This document shows, piece after piece, positions 1 to 7,854 of a DNA stretch of 35,101 nt (position 1 is the first letter of the stretch; every line of letters begins with the position of its first letter). Below the pieces are notes generated by a model. It was given only the letters and a program-made list of their open reading frames with translations. It made no database searches and was not told the origin of the DNA. This stretch comes from Tsukamurella pseudospumae (GTDB taxonomy: Bacteria > Actinomycetota > Actinomycetes > Mycobacteriales > Mycobacteriaceae). The translations under genes and the position numbers were made by a program. Location of the stretch: the NCBI RefSeq assembly GCF_001575205.1, contig NZ_LSRE01000047.1:1-35101 (forward strand). Reading direction: 5' to 3'.

Positions 1-421
1 TTCCCTGCCGATCAAGCTCACCTTTCGGCAACACGTACAGCCACCGGTAGATCGCCTCATGCGAGACGGTCCGGCCCTGAGCATCAACAGAACGTTCCAT
101 GAGCTCCACACTGGGATCCTGCGCCTCCAACCGCAACCTGCCCGCGATCTGCCGCGGCGTGCACGAGGACTTCAAGTCCGCGAGGACCCGCGCTCTGAGG
201 ATCGGATCACGGTCGATCACACGCTCCTGCGGACGCGAACGAGACTGCCGTGCAGTCTTATCCGCGGTGGCACACCGATACCCGCCGGTCTTCGTGGAGT
301 TCCGGTGAATCTCCCGCGAGATCACCGACGGCGCCCTCCCCAGGTGCACCGCAATCGTCCGAATCGACCAGCCGGCCTTCAACCCCGTCGAGATCTCAAC
401 CCGATCCTCCACCGTCAACAT
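1..421 (-). CDS. IS30-family transposase, N-terminal part (partial)
   Basis: Reading the minus strand from ATG 421 gives an uninterrupted frame of about 140 codons that leaves the window. It opens with a helix-turn-helix of the IS30 type, including the segments VEISTGLKAGWSIRTIA and HLGRAPSVISREIHRNS. The later segments TPRQIAGRLR and SHEAIYRWLY are also typical of IS30 transposases. GTG codons at 454 and 451 in the same frame would add the residues VVRRYGADVRR, so the start is uncertain. The DDE catalytic core should lie further left, outside the window. Known role: cut-and-paste mobilisation of the element. The 5' end faces the broken hsdM, consistent with insertion into that gene. Confidence 0.85.
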   Translation of the reverse strand, partial: MLTVEDRVEISTGLKAGWSIRTIAVHLGRAPSVISREIHRNSTKTGGYRCATADKTARQSRSRPQERVIDRDPILRARVLADLKSSCTPRQIAGRLRLEAQDPSVELMERSVDAQGRTVSHEAIYRWLYVLPKGELDRQG

Positions 422-498
422 CCGCCGCACATCAGCCCCGTATCGTCGCACCACCCCGGTCTACCAGGGCTGTTGCTACGACGCTATGACACCGCCAC
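1..498 (-). mobile_element. IS30-family insertion sequence, 5' end of the element (cut by the window edge)
   Basis: The transposase reading frame runs leftwards out of the window, and the short non-coding stretch 455–498 lies between its start and the hsdM remnant. The right boundary is set near 498 because codons matching the HsdM family begin at 499 ([11 protein letters not shown]) immediately after a TGA in that frame at 487–489. The terminal inverted repeat and target duplication cannot be checked, because the other end lies outside the window. Confidence 0.75.
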
Positions 499-1095
499 CT
501 GCAGCGCACGGTCAAGACGAAGAAGACCGAGCTCCTCTTTCTTGCTCTCTTTCTCAAGCTGCTCAAGCCGGGCGGTCGGGCCGCGGTCATCGTGCCCGAC
601 GGTGTCCTCTTCGGCAGCTCCAAGGCCCACAAGGAGCTCCGCAGGATCCTCGTCGAGGACCAAAAGCTGGACGGTGTCGTCAAGCTCGCCTCCGGTGTCT
701 TCAAGCCGTACACCGGCGTGTCCGCGGCGATCCTGCTCTTCACCAAGACTGACTCTGGCGGTACCGACGAGGTCTGGTTCTACGACGTGACCGCCGACGG
801 TTTCACCCTCGACGACAAGCGGAATCCCGTGGACGACAACGACCTCCCCGCCGTCCGCGAACGGTGGGGGGAGCGTGATCGTGCCGAGCGCGAGCGCGCC
901 CGCACCGACAAATCGTTCACCGTGCCCAAGGATGAAATCGTCGCTCACAGCTACGACCTCTCGATCAACCGCTACAAGGAGATCGAGTACGAGGAGGTCG
1001 AGCACCGGTCCCCGTTGGAGATCATCGCCGAGATCGAGAAACTCGAAGGTGAGATCGCGACCGGTCTCGCTGATCTGAAAGAGATGCTTCGGTGA
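499..1095 (+). pseudogene. hsdM: Type I restriction-modification methyltransferase subunit HsdM, C-terminal fragment truncated by IS30
   Basis: The open frame starts at the IS30 junction with [17 protein letters not shown] and continues with [19 protein letters not shown] and [20 protein letters not shown]. These are the conserved segments that follow the NPPF catalytic motif in HsdM (N6-adenine methyltransferase) proteins. About 198 codons remain of the usual 480–520. The AdoMet-binding motif and NPPF, normally about 20 residues before this point, are absent from the window. No start codon with a good ribosome-binding site precedes the conserved part; an internal GTG at 592 would give a catalytically empty 167-residue product. 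The TGA stop overlaps the hsdS GTG (GTGA). I infer loss of methylation and therefore of the type I system, unless a second HsdM acts in trans. Confidence 0.85.
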
Positions 1096-2267
1096 GGACT
1101 GTTCCGCTCGGAGAAGTTGTTGAGTTTCGGTCCGGGGTTGGATTCCCTCTACGGATGCAAGGTCGAAGTTCCGGGCGGTTCCCCTTCGCGAAGGTAGGAG
1201 ATATTTCGTCGATCGCCCGCGCGGGAGCGAGCGAAATTTCCGGAGCCGGCAACTATATTGATCGCGATGACGTTGTAGAACTTCGCGCGAGAACTATTCC
1301 GCCTGGGGCGACTCTGTTCGCAAAGATTGGTGAGGCGATTCGTCAGAATTATCGTGTGATCGCGGGTGTTGAAATGCTGCTGGACAACAACTGCATGGCA
1401 GCCATTCCGGATGATTCCGTTATGGACTATCGTTACTTGTTTGAAATGCTTAAGACGATCGATCTCTATCGCTATGCGTCATCTACCACGGTTCCTTCGC
1501 TTCGGAAATCCGACCTTGAGGGTATTCAAGTACCGTTGCCCCCGATTGCGGATCAGATCCGAATTGCGGCAATTCTGCACAGTGTGAACGTTGCGGTTCG
1601 CCTTAATAGGCGACTATTGGTGGACCATACGAGCCTGGTGGCATCTGCTCTGCACAGGCTTGTTGGCCAGGAAGTCGCACGCGTAAGTTTCTCATCGCTG
1701 ATCCTGGAAGGCCCAACGAACGGAATATACCTACCCGCAACAAAGTATGGGTCGGGTACACCGATTCTTCGCATCGATGGCTTCGATGCGGCGGGTACGT
1801 TCGGCGCCAAGCCTTGGAGGCGGGTGGAAGTTGAGCGGACCGATCTCGAGAAGTTTGGTCTGCGAGATGGAGATATTGTGGTAAACCGCGTGAACGCCCT
1901 ATCGCATTTGGGAAAGTCTGCCGTGATATCAGAGTTGCCCGAATTGTCGGTGTACGAGTCCAATATGATGAGGATGAGATTGGACGAGACTCGAGTGAAT
2001 CCAGTATTCGTAGCCCACTGGCTTAATTCGAGTTCGGCAAAGAAGCAGGTTCTATCGAGAGCTAAGAAGGCGGTCAATCAAGCGAGTATTAATCAGAGCG
2101 ATGTCCGATCTCTTCTGGTGCCGGATGTTGACAAGGCGCGACAGGACCTGTTTGCGCGCGAAGTAGCTCAAATACGCCGGAGTATGTTTCAGGTGAACGA
2201 GCGCTCTGTACTGCTCAAGGAGCTTTTGAGCTCGCTCCGTTCGAGAGCTTTCAGCGGGCAGCTCTGA
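1092..2267 (+). CDS. hsdS: Type I restriction-modification specificity subunit HsdS
   Basis: This 391-residue protein has the HsdS layout of two target-recognition domains, each followed by a conserved helix. The first half ends in [17 protein letters not shown] and [18 protein letters not shown], the second in [19 protein letters not shown] followed by a long helix ending RAFSGQL. HsdS reads the split DNA target for the M2R2S complex. GTG 1092 overlaps the hsdM stop by 3 nt, so the genes were translationally coupled. By eye the GC content is near 50%, against about two thirds in hsdR and mrr on either side, so the gene looks like separately acquired recognition sequence. With HsdM broken, it probably has no working partner from this locus. 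Confidence 0.9.
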   Translation: MRTVPLGEVVEFRSGVGFPLRMQGRSSGRFPFAKVGDISSIARAGASEISGAGNYIDRDDVVELRARTIPPGATLFAKIGEAIRQNYRVIAGVEMLLDNNCMAAIPDDSVMDYRYLFEMLKTIDLYRYASSTTVPSLRKSDLEGIQVPLPPIADQIRIAAILHSVNVAVRLNRRLLVDHTSLVASALHRLVGQEVARVSFSSLILEGPTNGIYLPATKYGSGTPILRIDGFDAAGTFGAKPWRRVEVERTDLEKFGLRDGDIVVNRVNALSHLGKSAVISELPELSVYESNMMRMRLDETRVNPVFVAHWLNSSSAKKQVLSRAKKAVNQASINQSDVRSLLVPDVDKARQDLFAREVAQIRRSMFQVNERSVLLKELLSSLRSRAFSGQL

Positions 2268-3187
2268 TGGGTATGCCGACGTGGGACGGGTTCATGGCGC
2301 CGGTGTTGCGGGAGTTGCTGCCGGGGGCGGTGGTCAAGCGGCGCGATCTTGAGGAACTTGTGATCGCTGCCGAGCAGCTGACGGACGAGGAGCGGGGCGA
2401 AACGTTGTCGTCCGGGCAGCTCAAGTACCGCAACCGAATCGGGTGGGCGACGTCGTACCTCGGCCGGGTGGGCGCGATTGCGCGGCCGGCGCGCCGTCAA
2501 TATGCGATCACCGATGTCGGGAGGAAGCTGCTCGCCGATCACCCGGCAGGCATCACGGAGAAGGACCTCCGCGCACTGGCGGGTGATCCGACGGCTCCGC
2601 ACACGTGGAAGGCGCTGCGGGCGCGCGAAGGCAAGGTGGGCACCGTCGAAGCCGATCCGGCGCCTGTTTCGGATCTCGACCCCGAGGAACAGATCTCGGA
2701 CGGCATAGCCCGCATCAACGCGACCGTCGCCGACGAACTCCGCACCCGACTGCACGACAACAGCCCTGGCTTCTTCGAAGACACTGTGGTCGCACTGCTC
2801 GTCGCCATGGGGTATGGCGGGGCCGGCGGCAAAGCGACTGTCACCCAGGCGTCGAACGACGGCGGTATCGACGGGATCATCGACCAGGATGCGCTCGGCC
2901 TGAGTCGCGTGTATGTGCAGGCCAAGCGGTACGCGCCGGACAACTCCGTCGGGCGGCCGGAGTTACAGGCGTTCGTCGGTGCACTCAGCGGCAAGGCCGA
3001 CAGCGGCGTCTTCATCACCACTGGCCGTTTCTCGAAGGGCGCGATCGAGTACGCCGAGATCGTGCCGACCCGGGTCATCCTCATCGATGGAGCCAGGCTC
3101 GCCGAGCTGATGATCCGCTACGGCGTGGGCGTCCAGGTGAAGCAGACACTCAAGATCGTCGAGGTCGACGAGGACTTCTTCGAGTAG
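2267..3187 (+). CDS. mrr: Mrr-family restriction endonuclease
   Basis: This 306-residue protein has an N-terminal winged-helix Mrr_N-like domain (about residues 1–90: WDGFMAPVLRELLPGAVVKR, ITDVGRKLLADHP). A C-terminal Mrr catalytic domain of the PD-(D/E)xK fold follows (about 165–285). The visible active-site residues are D202 in DGGIDGII and Q218-A-K220 in VQAKRY, the D…QxK form used by Mrr. Mrr enzymes are usually type IV, cutting modified DNA. Here ATG 2267 shares one base with the hsdS TGA, so it is part of the hsd operon, between S and R. It may be a second restriction activity that remains usable although the type I methyltransferase is broken. Confidence 0.9.
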   Translation: MGMPTWDGFMAPVLRELLPGAVVKRRDLEELVIAAEQLTDEERGETLSSGQLKYRNRIGWATSYLGRVGAIARPARRQYAITDVGRKLLADHPAGITEKDLRALAGDPTAPHTWKALRAREGKVGTVEADPAPVSDLDPEEQISDGIARINATVADELRTRLHDNSPGFFEDTVVALLVAMGYGGAGGKATVTQASNDGGIDGIIDQDALGLSRVYVQAKRYAPDNSVGRPELQAFVGALSGKADSGVFITTGRFSKGAIEYAEIVPTRVILIDGARLAELMIRYGVGVQVKQTLKIVEVDEDFFE

Positions 3188-3231
3188 ATTTCAGACGAAC
3201 CGGACGGATGTTCGAGGGGAGGAAGAGGAGC

Positions 3232-6200
3232 ATGGGGAACTTCGATTTCGTCTACAAGGCACTGCCGTCGGTCCATGCGGACTGTGCGCGGGCCGAGTCG
3301 TACCTGAACTCCGATCCGCGGTCGGCGTGCTTCTACGGTCGGCGTGCGATCGAGGAGCTTGTGCACTACCTGTACGACCTGCTCGAGCTCCCGCCGCCGT
3401 ACAAGAGTGACCTCGCGGCGCACATCAACGATCCGAAGTTCAAGGCCAAGGTCTCCCCGATGATTCAGCAGAAGCTGAATCTGATCCGCCGCAACGGCAA
3501 CGATGCGGTGCACGACACTCGGCCCGTGCGTCCGGAGCGATCCGCGGATGTTCTGCGTGAACTGTTCCACCTCATGGTCTGGGCCACGCATTCGCACTCG
3601 CGTTTCCCGGAGCTCGCCCCGTTGGGCGCCCAGTTCAATCCCGCGCTGGCCGCGCAGTCCGCACCGCTGAGCCAGGGTGAGGTCGCCAAGCTGGCCGAGA
3701 AGTTCGCTGAGCAGGACGCTGCACTGGCGAAGCATCGTGAAGAGCTCGCCAAAGAGCGCGCCGAGAAGGCGGAACTCCAGGCGGCGCACGATGCGAAGAT
3801 GGCCGAGCTGCAGAAGCAGATCGCCGCGGCGACTGCGAAGAATGCCGCGGACACGCACGACTACAACGAGGCCGCCACACGCGACGCCTTCATCGACCTC
3901 CTCCTCGACGAGGCCGGCTGGACGATCGGAGACACCGTCGGGTCGGCGACGGTGACTGCCGAGCACGAGGTGAACGGCATGCCGAACACATCGGGGCTGG
4001 GGTACGTGGACTACGTGCTCTGGGGGGGCGACGGTAAGCCGCTCGGGCTCATCGAGGCGAAGCGCACGAACAAGAGCCCGGAGGTCGGTCAGCAGCAGGC
4101 CAAGCTGTACGCCGACTGCCTTGAGAACGAGTACGGGCGACGCCCGGTGATCTTCTACTCGAACGGCTACAGCCACTGGATCTGGGACGATGCGGGCGGC
4201 TACCCGCCGCGCCAGGTACAGGGCTTCTGCACGCCGGACGAACTCGACTACCTCGTGCTGCGCCGCACCACCAGGAAGTCTCTTGCGACGGTCGAGGTCA
4301 ACAGTGATATCGCTGGGCGCTACTACCAGGAACGCGCCATCCGAGCGGTCGATGACGCCTTCGGTCAGCGCAACCGCGATGCGCTCCTCGTCATGGCCAC
4401 GGGGTCCGGCAAGACCCGCACCGTGATCGCGCTGGTTGACCAGCTCGCGCGTGCCAATTGGGTCAAGCGTGTGCTGTTTCTGGCAGACCGGACGGCACTC
4501 GTGACCCAAGCGGCGAACGCGTTCAAGGAGCACCTGCCGGACGCGACCACCGTGAACCTGGTGTCGGAGAAGGCGATCGACGGGCGCGTCTACGTCTCGA
4601 CGTACCCCACGATGATGAACCTGATCAACGACGTCGACGGCGAGACCGGCCGGCGCTACGGGCCCGGCTTTTTCGACCTGATCGTGATCGACGAGGCGCA
4701 CCGTTCGGTGTACGCGAAATACGGCGCGATCTTCGAGTGGTTCGACGGCCTACTCGTCGGCCTCACCGCGACGCCGAAGGACGAGGTCGATCACAACACG
4801 TACCGACTCTTCCACCTCGAAGACGGTGTCCCGACCGATGCCTACTCCCTCGAGGAAGCGGTGAAGGACGACTACCTCGTGCCGCCCAAGGGGATCTCGG
4901 TGGGAACGAAGTTCCTCCGCCAGGGGATTCGCTACGACGACCTCTCCGAGGAGGAGCGCGACCAGTGGGATGCGCTCGACTGGGGTGAGGGTGACCCTCC
5001 CGACGAGGTGGGTGCCGAGGCGATCAACAAGTTCCTGTTCAACGAGAACACCGTGGATAGGGTGCTCGCGAATCTCCTGGAGAACGGCCACAAGGTGGCG
5101 GGCGGCGACAGGCTGGCCAAGACGATCGTCTTCGCCAAGAACCAGGCCCACGCCGAGTTCATCCAGCACCGCTTCGACCTCCAATGGCCGCACTACGCCG
5201 GCATGTTCGCACGGGTCATCACGCACAGCTCGCCCTACGCGCAGAGCCTGATCGATGACTTCTCTACCGCGGACAAGGCACCCCACATCGCGATCTCCGT
5301 CGATATGCTCGACACGGGCATCGACGTGCCCGAGGTCGCGAACCTGGTCTTCTTCAAGGCGGTTCGATCCAAGTCCAAGTTCTGGCAGATGATCGGCCGC
5401 GGAACTCGTCTATGCCCGAACCTGTTCGGACCGGGTGAGGACAAGAAGGACTTCTACGTCTTCGACTTCTGCGGCAACCTCGAATACTTCAGCCAGGACC
5501 TCCCAGGATCCGAGGGATCGATCCAGAAGTCGTTGTCACAGAGGCTGTTCGAAGCACGTGTGGCGCTGTCGCGCTCGCTCACAGATTCGGACGGGGAGCT
5601 GAGGGGGTCGACGATCGATGCGCTGTACGACTACGTCTCGGGGATGAGCGTCGACAATTTCCTCGTACGCCCGCACCGCAAGGCGGTGGAGCGATTCGCC
5701 GACAGAGCCGCGTGGTCTCATCTGACTCCGGCCGACGAGGCGACGGTTTTGGAGCTCGCCGGACTACCCTCTGCGACCGTCGATTCGGATGAGAAGGCCA
5801 AGCGATTCGACCTCTTGATGCTGCGTGGTCAGCTTGCGCAGTTGGAAGGTGACGCCTCCACGTCGGAGCGGGTCCGGCAGGCCGCGCAGGACATCGCAGG
5901 CTCGCTCCTGGGGAAGATGACCATCCCGATGGTCCAGGCGCAGGCCGAGCTCATCGAGGCGGTCGCCGGCGACGAGTGGTGGGTCGACGTCACCGTCGCG
6001 ATGCTCGAGGCTGCCCGCACCCGACTCCGTTCGCTGATGCGCTTCACGGAGACCGCGAAGACCAACCCGGTCTACACGGATTTCAAGGACGAGCTCTTCG
6101 CGCCGACCGAAATCAAGCTGCCGGGCACGGCGCCGGGGACGAACTTCGAGCGGTTCAAGGCGAAAACCTCAGCCTACCTGCAGTCCCAGTTCGAGAACGT

Positions 6201-6627
6201 CGTCCTGCAACGACTTCGTCGCAACAAACAGCTCACGCCCGCAGACCTGAAGGCCCTCGGCAAGATGTTGATCGACGCTGGTGGCACGGACGGCGACCTG
6301 GAGTGGGTGAAGGAGCGGAGCGGTGGCCTCGGCCTCTTCGTCCGCTCGCTCGTCGGCCTCGACCGGGGTGCCGCTGTCGAGGCGTTCGGCGACTTCCTCG
6401 ACGACTCGAAGTTCTCCGTCGATCAGGTGCGGTTTGTGAACATGATCGTCGACGAACTGACCGCGAACGGCGTTGTCGAACCGAAGCGCCTGTTTCAAGC
6501 GCCGTACACCGACGCAGCCCAGGGCGGCCCCGACCACGTGTTTCCCGAGCGTGGACAGGTTCTGGAACTGGTCGGAATCCTCAAGCACATCAAGGAGTCC
6601 GCGGGCGTACAGGCTGACGCCTCGTAG
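3232..6627 (+). CDS. hsdR: Type I restriction endonuclease, ATP-dependent subunit HsdR
   Basis: ATG 3232 is chosen because a purine-rich ribosome-binding site (GGGGAGGAAGAGGAG) sits just before it; the frame is open further upstream only inside mrr. The 1131-residue product has a DUF4145-like N-terminal domain (about 15–105) and a charged coiled coil (about 150–210). A PD-(D/E)xK nuclease core follows with D260, E275 and K277. The SF2 translocase has Walker A MATGSGKT (K394), DEAH (487–490), TATP (512–515) and motif VI QMIGRGTR (719–726). The C-terminal part is helical and contacts M/S in known complexes. All nuclease and motor residues are intact. Since R acts only through an M2S complex, the broken hsdM should silence it. 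Confidence 0.93.
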   Translation: MGNFDFVYKALPSVHADCARAESYLNSDPRSACFYGRRAIEELVHYLYDLLELPPPYKSDLAAHINDPKFKAKVSPMIQQKLNLIRRNGNDAVHDTRPVRPERSADVLRELFHLMVWATHSHSRFPELAPLGAQFNPALAAQSAPLSQGEVAKLAEKFAEQDAALAKHREELAKERAEKAELQAAHDAKMAELQKQIAAATAKNAADTHDYNEAATRDAFIDLLLDEAGWTIGDTVGSATVTAEHEVNGMPNTSGLGYVDYVLWGGDGKPLGLIEAKRTNKSPEVGQQQAKLYADCLENEYGRRPVIFYSNGYSHWIWDDAGGYPPRQVQGFCTPDELDYLVLRRTTRKSLATVEVNSDIAGRYYQERAIRAVDDAFGQRNRDALLVMATGSGKTRTVIALVDQLARANWVKRVLFLADRTALVTQAANAFKEHLPDATTVNLVSEKAIDGRVYVSTYPTMMNLINDVDGETGRRYGPGFFDLIVIDEAHRSVYAKYGAIFEWFDGLLVGLTATPKDEVDHNTYRLFHLEDGVPTDAYSLEEAVKDDYLVPPKGISVGTKFLRQGIRYDDLSEEERDQWDALDWGEGDPPDEVGAEAINKFLFNENTVDRVLANLLENGHKVAGGDRLAKTIVFAKNQAHAEFIQHRFDLQWPHYAGMFARVITHSSPYAQSLIDDFSTADKAPHIAISVDMLDTGIDVPEVANLVFFKAVRSKSKFWQMIGRGTRLCPNLFGPGEDKKDFYVFDFCGNLEYFSQDLPGSEGSIQKSLSQRLFEARVALSRSLTDSDGELRGSTIDALYDYVSGMSVDNFLVRPHRKAVERFADRAAWSHLTPADEATVLELAGLPSATVDSDEKAKRFDLLMLRGQLAQLEGDASTSERVRQAAQDIAGSLLGKMTIPMVQAQAELIEAVAGDEWWVDVTVAMLEAARTRLRSLMRFTETAKTNPVYTDFKDELFAPTEIKLPGTAPGTNFERFKAKTSAYLQSQFENVVLQRLRRNKQLTPADLKALGKMLIDAGGTDGDLEWVKERSGGLGLFVRSLVGLDRGAAVEAFGDFLDDSKFSVDQVRFVNMIVDELTANGVVEPKRLFQAPYTDAAQGGPDHVFPERGQVLELVGILKHIKESAGVQADAS

Positions 6628-6693
6628 GCTTGGCCGGAGGGTATTCCGGTTCGTACGAGGTCATCGCGGGCACCTGGGGAGGTAGGGCAAGCA

Positions 6694-7539
6694 ATGGCGC
6701 ATCCGGTGTTGTACGTCGTCCAGGACGAGTCAGGGGTGTTGCGGGGCCATTTCTCGCATGGTGGGGCGTACGGCGCTGCCGCGTGGCCTGCTTCAGCCGG
6801 GCCGGACGCGTTCCAGGCGGAGTTGACCGAGCCGTGCGCGTACGGCGTCGACTTGATCCACGAGTACATGCACCTCGATTCCGGAGTTCTCATGGACTGT
6901 GTGAGCAAGACCTTCACCTGGCACACGGTGTGGGACGAGGTCGGGCGCGCTCGGCTCGAGCATGCGGAACTCGCGCGAGCTTTCCCCGGGTGGAACGTGC
7001 GCTGGGCGGTCGAGGGAGCGTGGTCCTTCGCCGATGTGCTCGGAGTGCCGCGATCCGCGGTCGTGCGGGAGCAGTACGACCCTCAGCTCCTGCCGCTCGA
7101 GCTGCAGGCGGCCGATGACATGTTCAGCGACTGTGGCGGATGCGTCTTGACGGTGCGGGAAGCGGGTGAGACCAGGTCCTTCCCTTTGGTCGACTACGTC
7201 GACTACGCGATCACGATCGGGGCCGATGCCGCGATCGGAGCACGTTGGCCAGATGAGGAATTCGGTGTCGATGACGTCATGTCGGGCATCTGCGTCGATG
7301 TCGAGCGCAGGAAGGTCCAATGGTGGACCAGTACGGCAGCTGAGACGTTGTACCGTGCTGCGGTCACCCTATGGCCAGGATGGTCGTTCGAATGTATCGG
7401 TGATCGCTTCGAGGTGCACAACAGCTTCGCAGGCCGGCGTATCGCAGGCATCGACAGCGATCTCACGGTGCCGGATGGGATGAACATCGCTGAGCCGGTC
7501 CCCGTCGTCCGACCTGTGGGGCTGCATAGCTTTCGGTAA
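6694..7539 (+). CDS. Unrecognised 281-aa protein
   Basis: I do not recognise this family. The frame is full length, with G+C bias at third positions and a GGAGG about 11 nt before ATG 6694. The protein is soluble, acidic and rich in tryptophan (for example WHTVWDE and VQWWTS). It has no signal peptide, membrane helix or metal-binding pattern that I can name. Cysteine pairs occur at DCGGC and in ICVDVE. It lies 66 nt after hsdR on the same strand and is followed by repeat copy A. A role linked to the restriction operon is possible from position only. Confidence 0.7.
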   Translation: MAHPVLYVVQDESGVLRGHFSHGGAYGAAAWPASAGPDAFQAELTEPCAYGVDLIHEYMHLDSGVLMDCVSKTFTWHTVWDEVGRARLEHAELARAFPGWNVRWAVEGAWSFADVLGVPRSAVVREQYDPQLLPLELQAADDMFSDCGGCVLTVREAGETRSFPLVDYVDYAITIGADAAIGARWPDEEFGVDDVMSGICVDVERRKVQWWTSTAAETLYRAAVTLWPGWSFECIGDRFEVHNSFAGRRIAGIDSDLTVPDGMNIAEPVPVVRPVGLHSFR

Positions 7540-7557
7540 GTGAGGATCAGGGAGTTG

Positions 7558-7694
7558 CCGCTACCGCGGTCGCCCACCACCCGGCGGCGGCCCGGGCAGG
7601 CTCTGAACCTTCGGTGCAGTCCGAGTGTCCACCCCGACGGGCAGGACACGCTATACCCGGACTTCACGTCGCCGGTGACGGTGGCCAGTTGGTG
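7558..7694 (+). repeat. ~137-bp direct repeat, copy A (left boundary of the GTPase block)
   Basis: Compared by eye with copy B at 13903–14040, most positions match with about one indel. Long identical runs include CCGCTACCGCGG, AACCTTCGGTGCAGTCCG and ATACCCGGACTTCACGTC. Two hairpins are conserved: a GC-rich one near the left end (GTCGCC…GGCGGC in this copy) and GTGTC…GACAC enclosing CCC…GGG. No conserved reading frame is apparent. The copies are in the same orientation, 6.2 kb apart. Confidence 0.85.
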
Positions 7695-7854
7695 GACCGT
7701 ACTGTCATCGCCGAACACCAGTCGGAGGTCAGCGATACGTGGCTCAGGAGCGGCGTGTGTCGCCGGTGTCGGCGCCGGCCACTTGTCGGTGATCGCCGAT
7801 ACAGTTCCACGATGAAATGCTCGACACTGGTGTGCGGGTTGTTCGGGATACGGG
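7695..7854. other. Intergenic stretch between repeat copy A and the first GTPase gene
   Basis: Together with copy A this makes a 315-base gap without a convincing gene; the short open frames have no ribosome-binding sites. CCACTTGTC at 7779–7787 recurs at 14064–14072 after copy B, followed 16 bases on by a similar CGATA, so the resemblance between the two flanks extends slightly past the repeat. No clear promoter was found. Confidence 0.5.

Noticed and set aside
2605-3231. Upstream extension of the hsdR frame inside mrr
   Set aside because: It is a low-complexity Arg-rich shadow of mrr. The ribosome-binding site and family homology begin at 3232.
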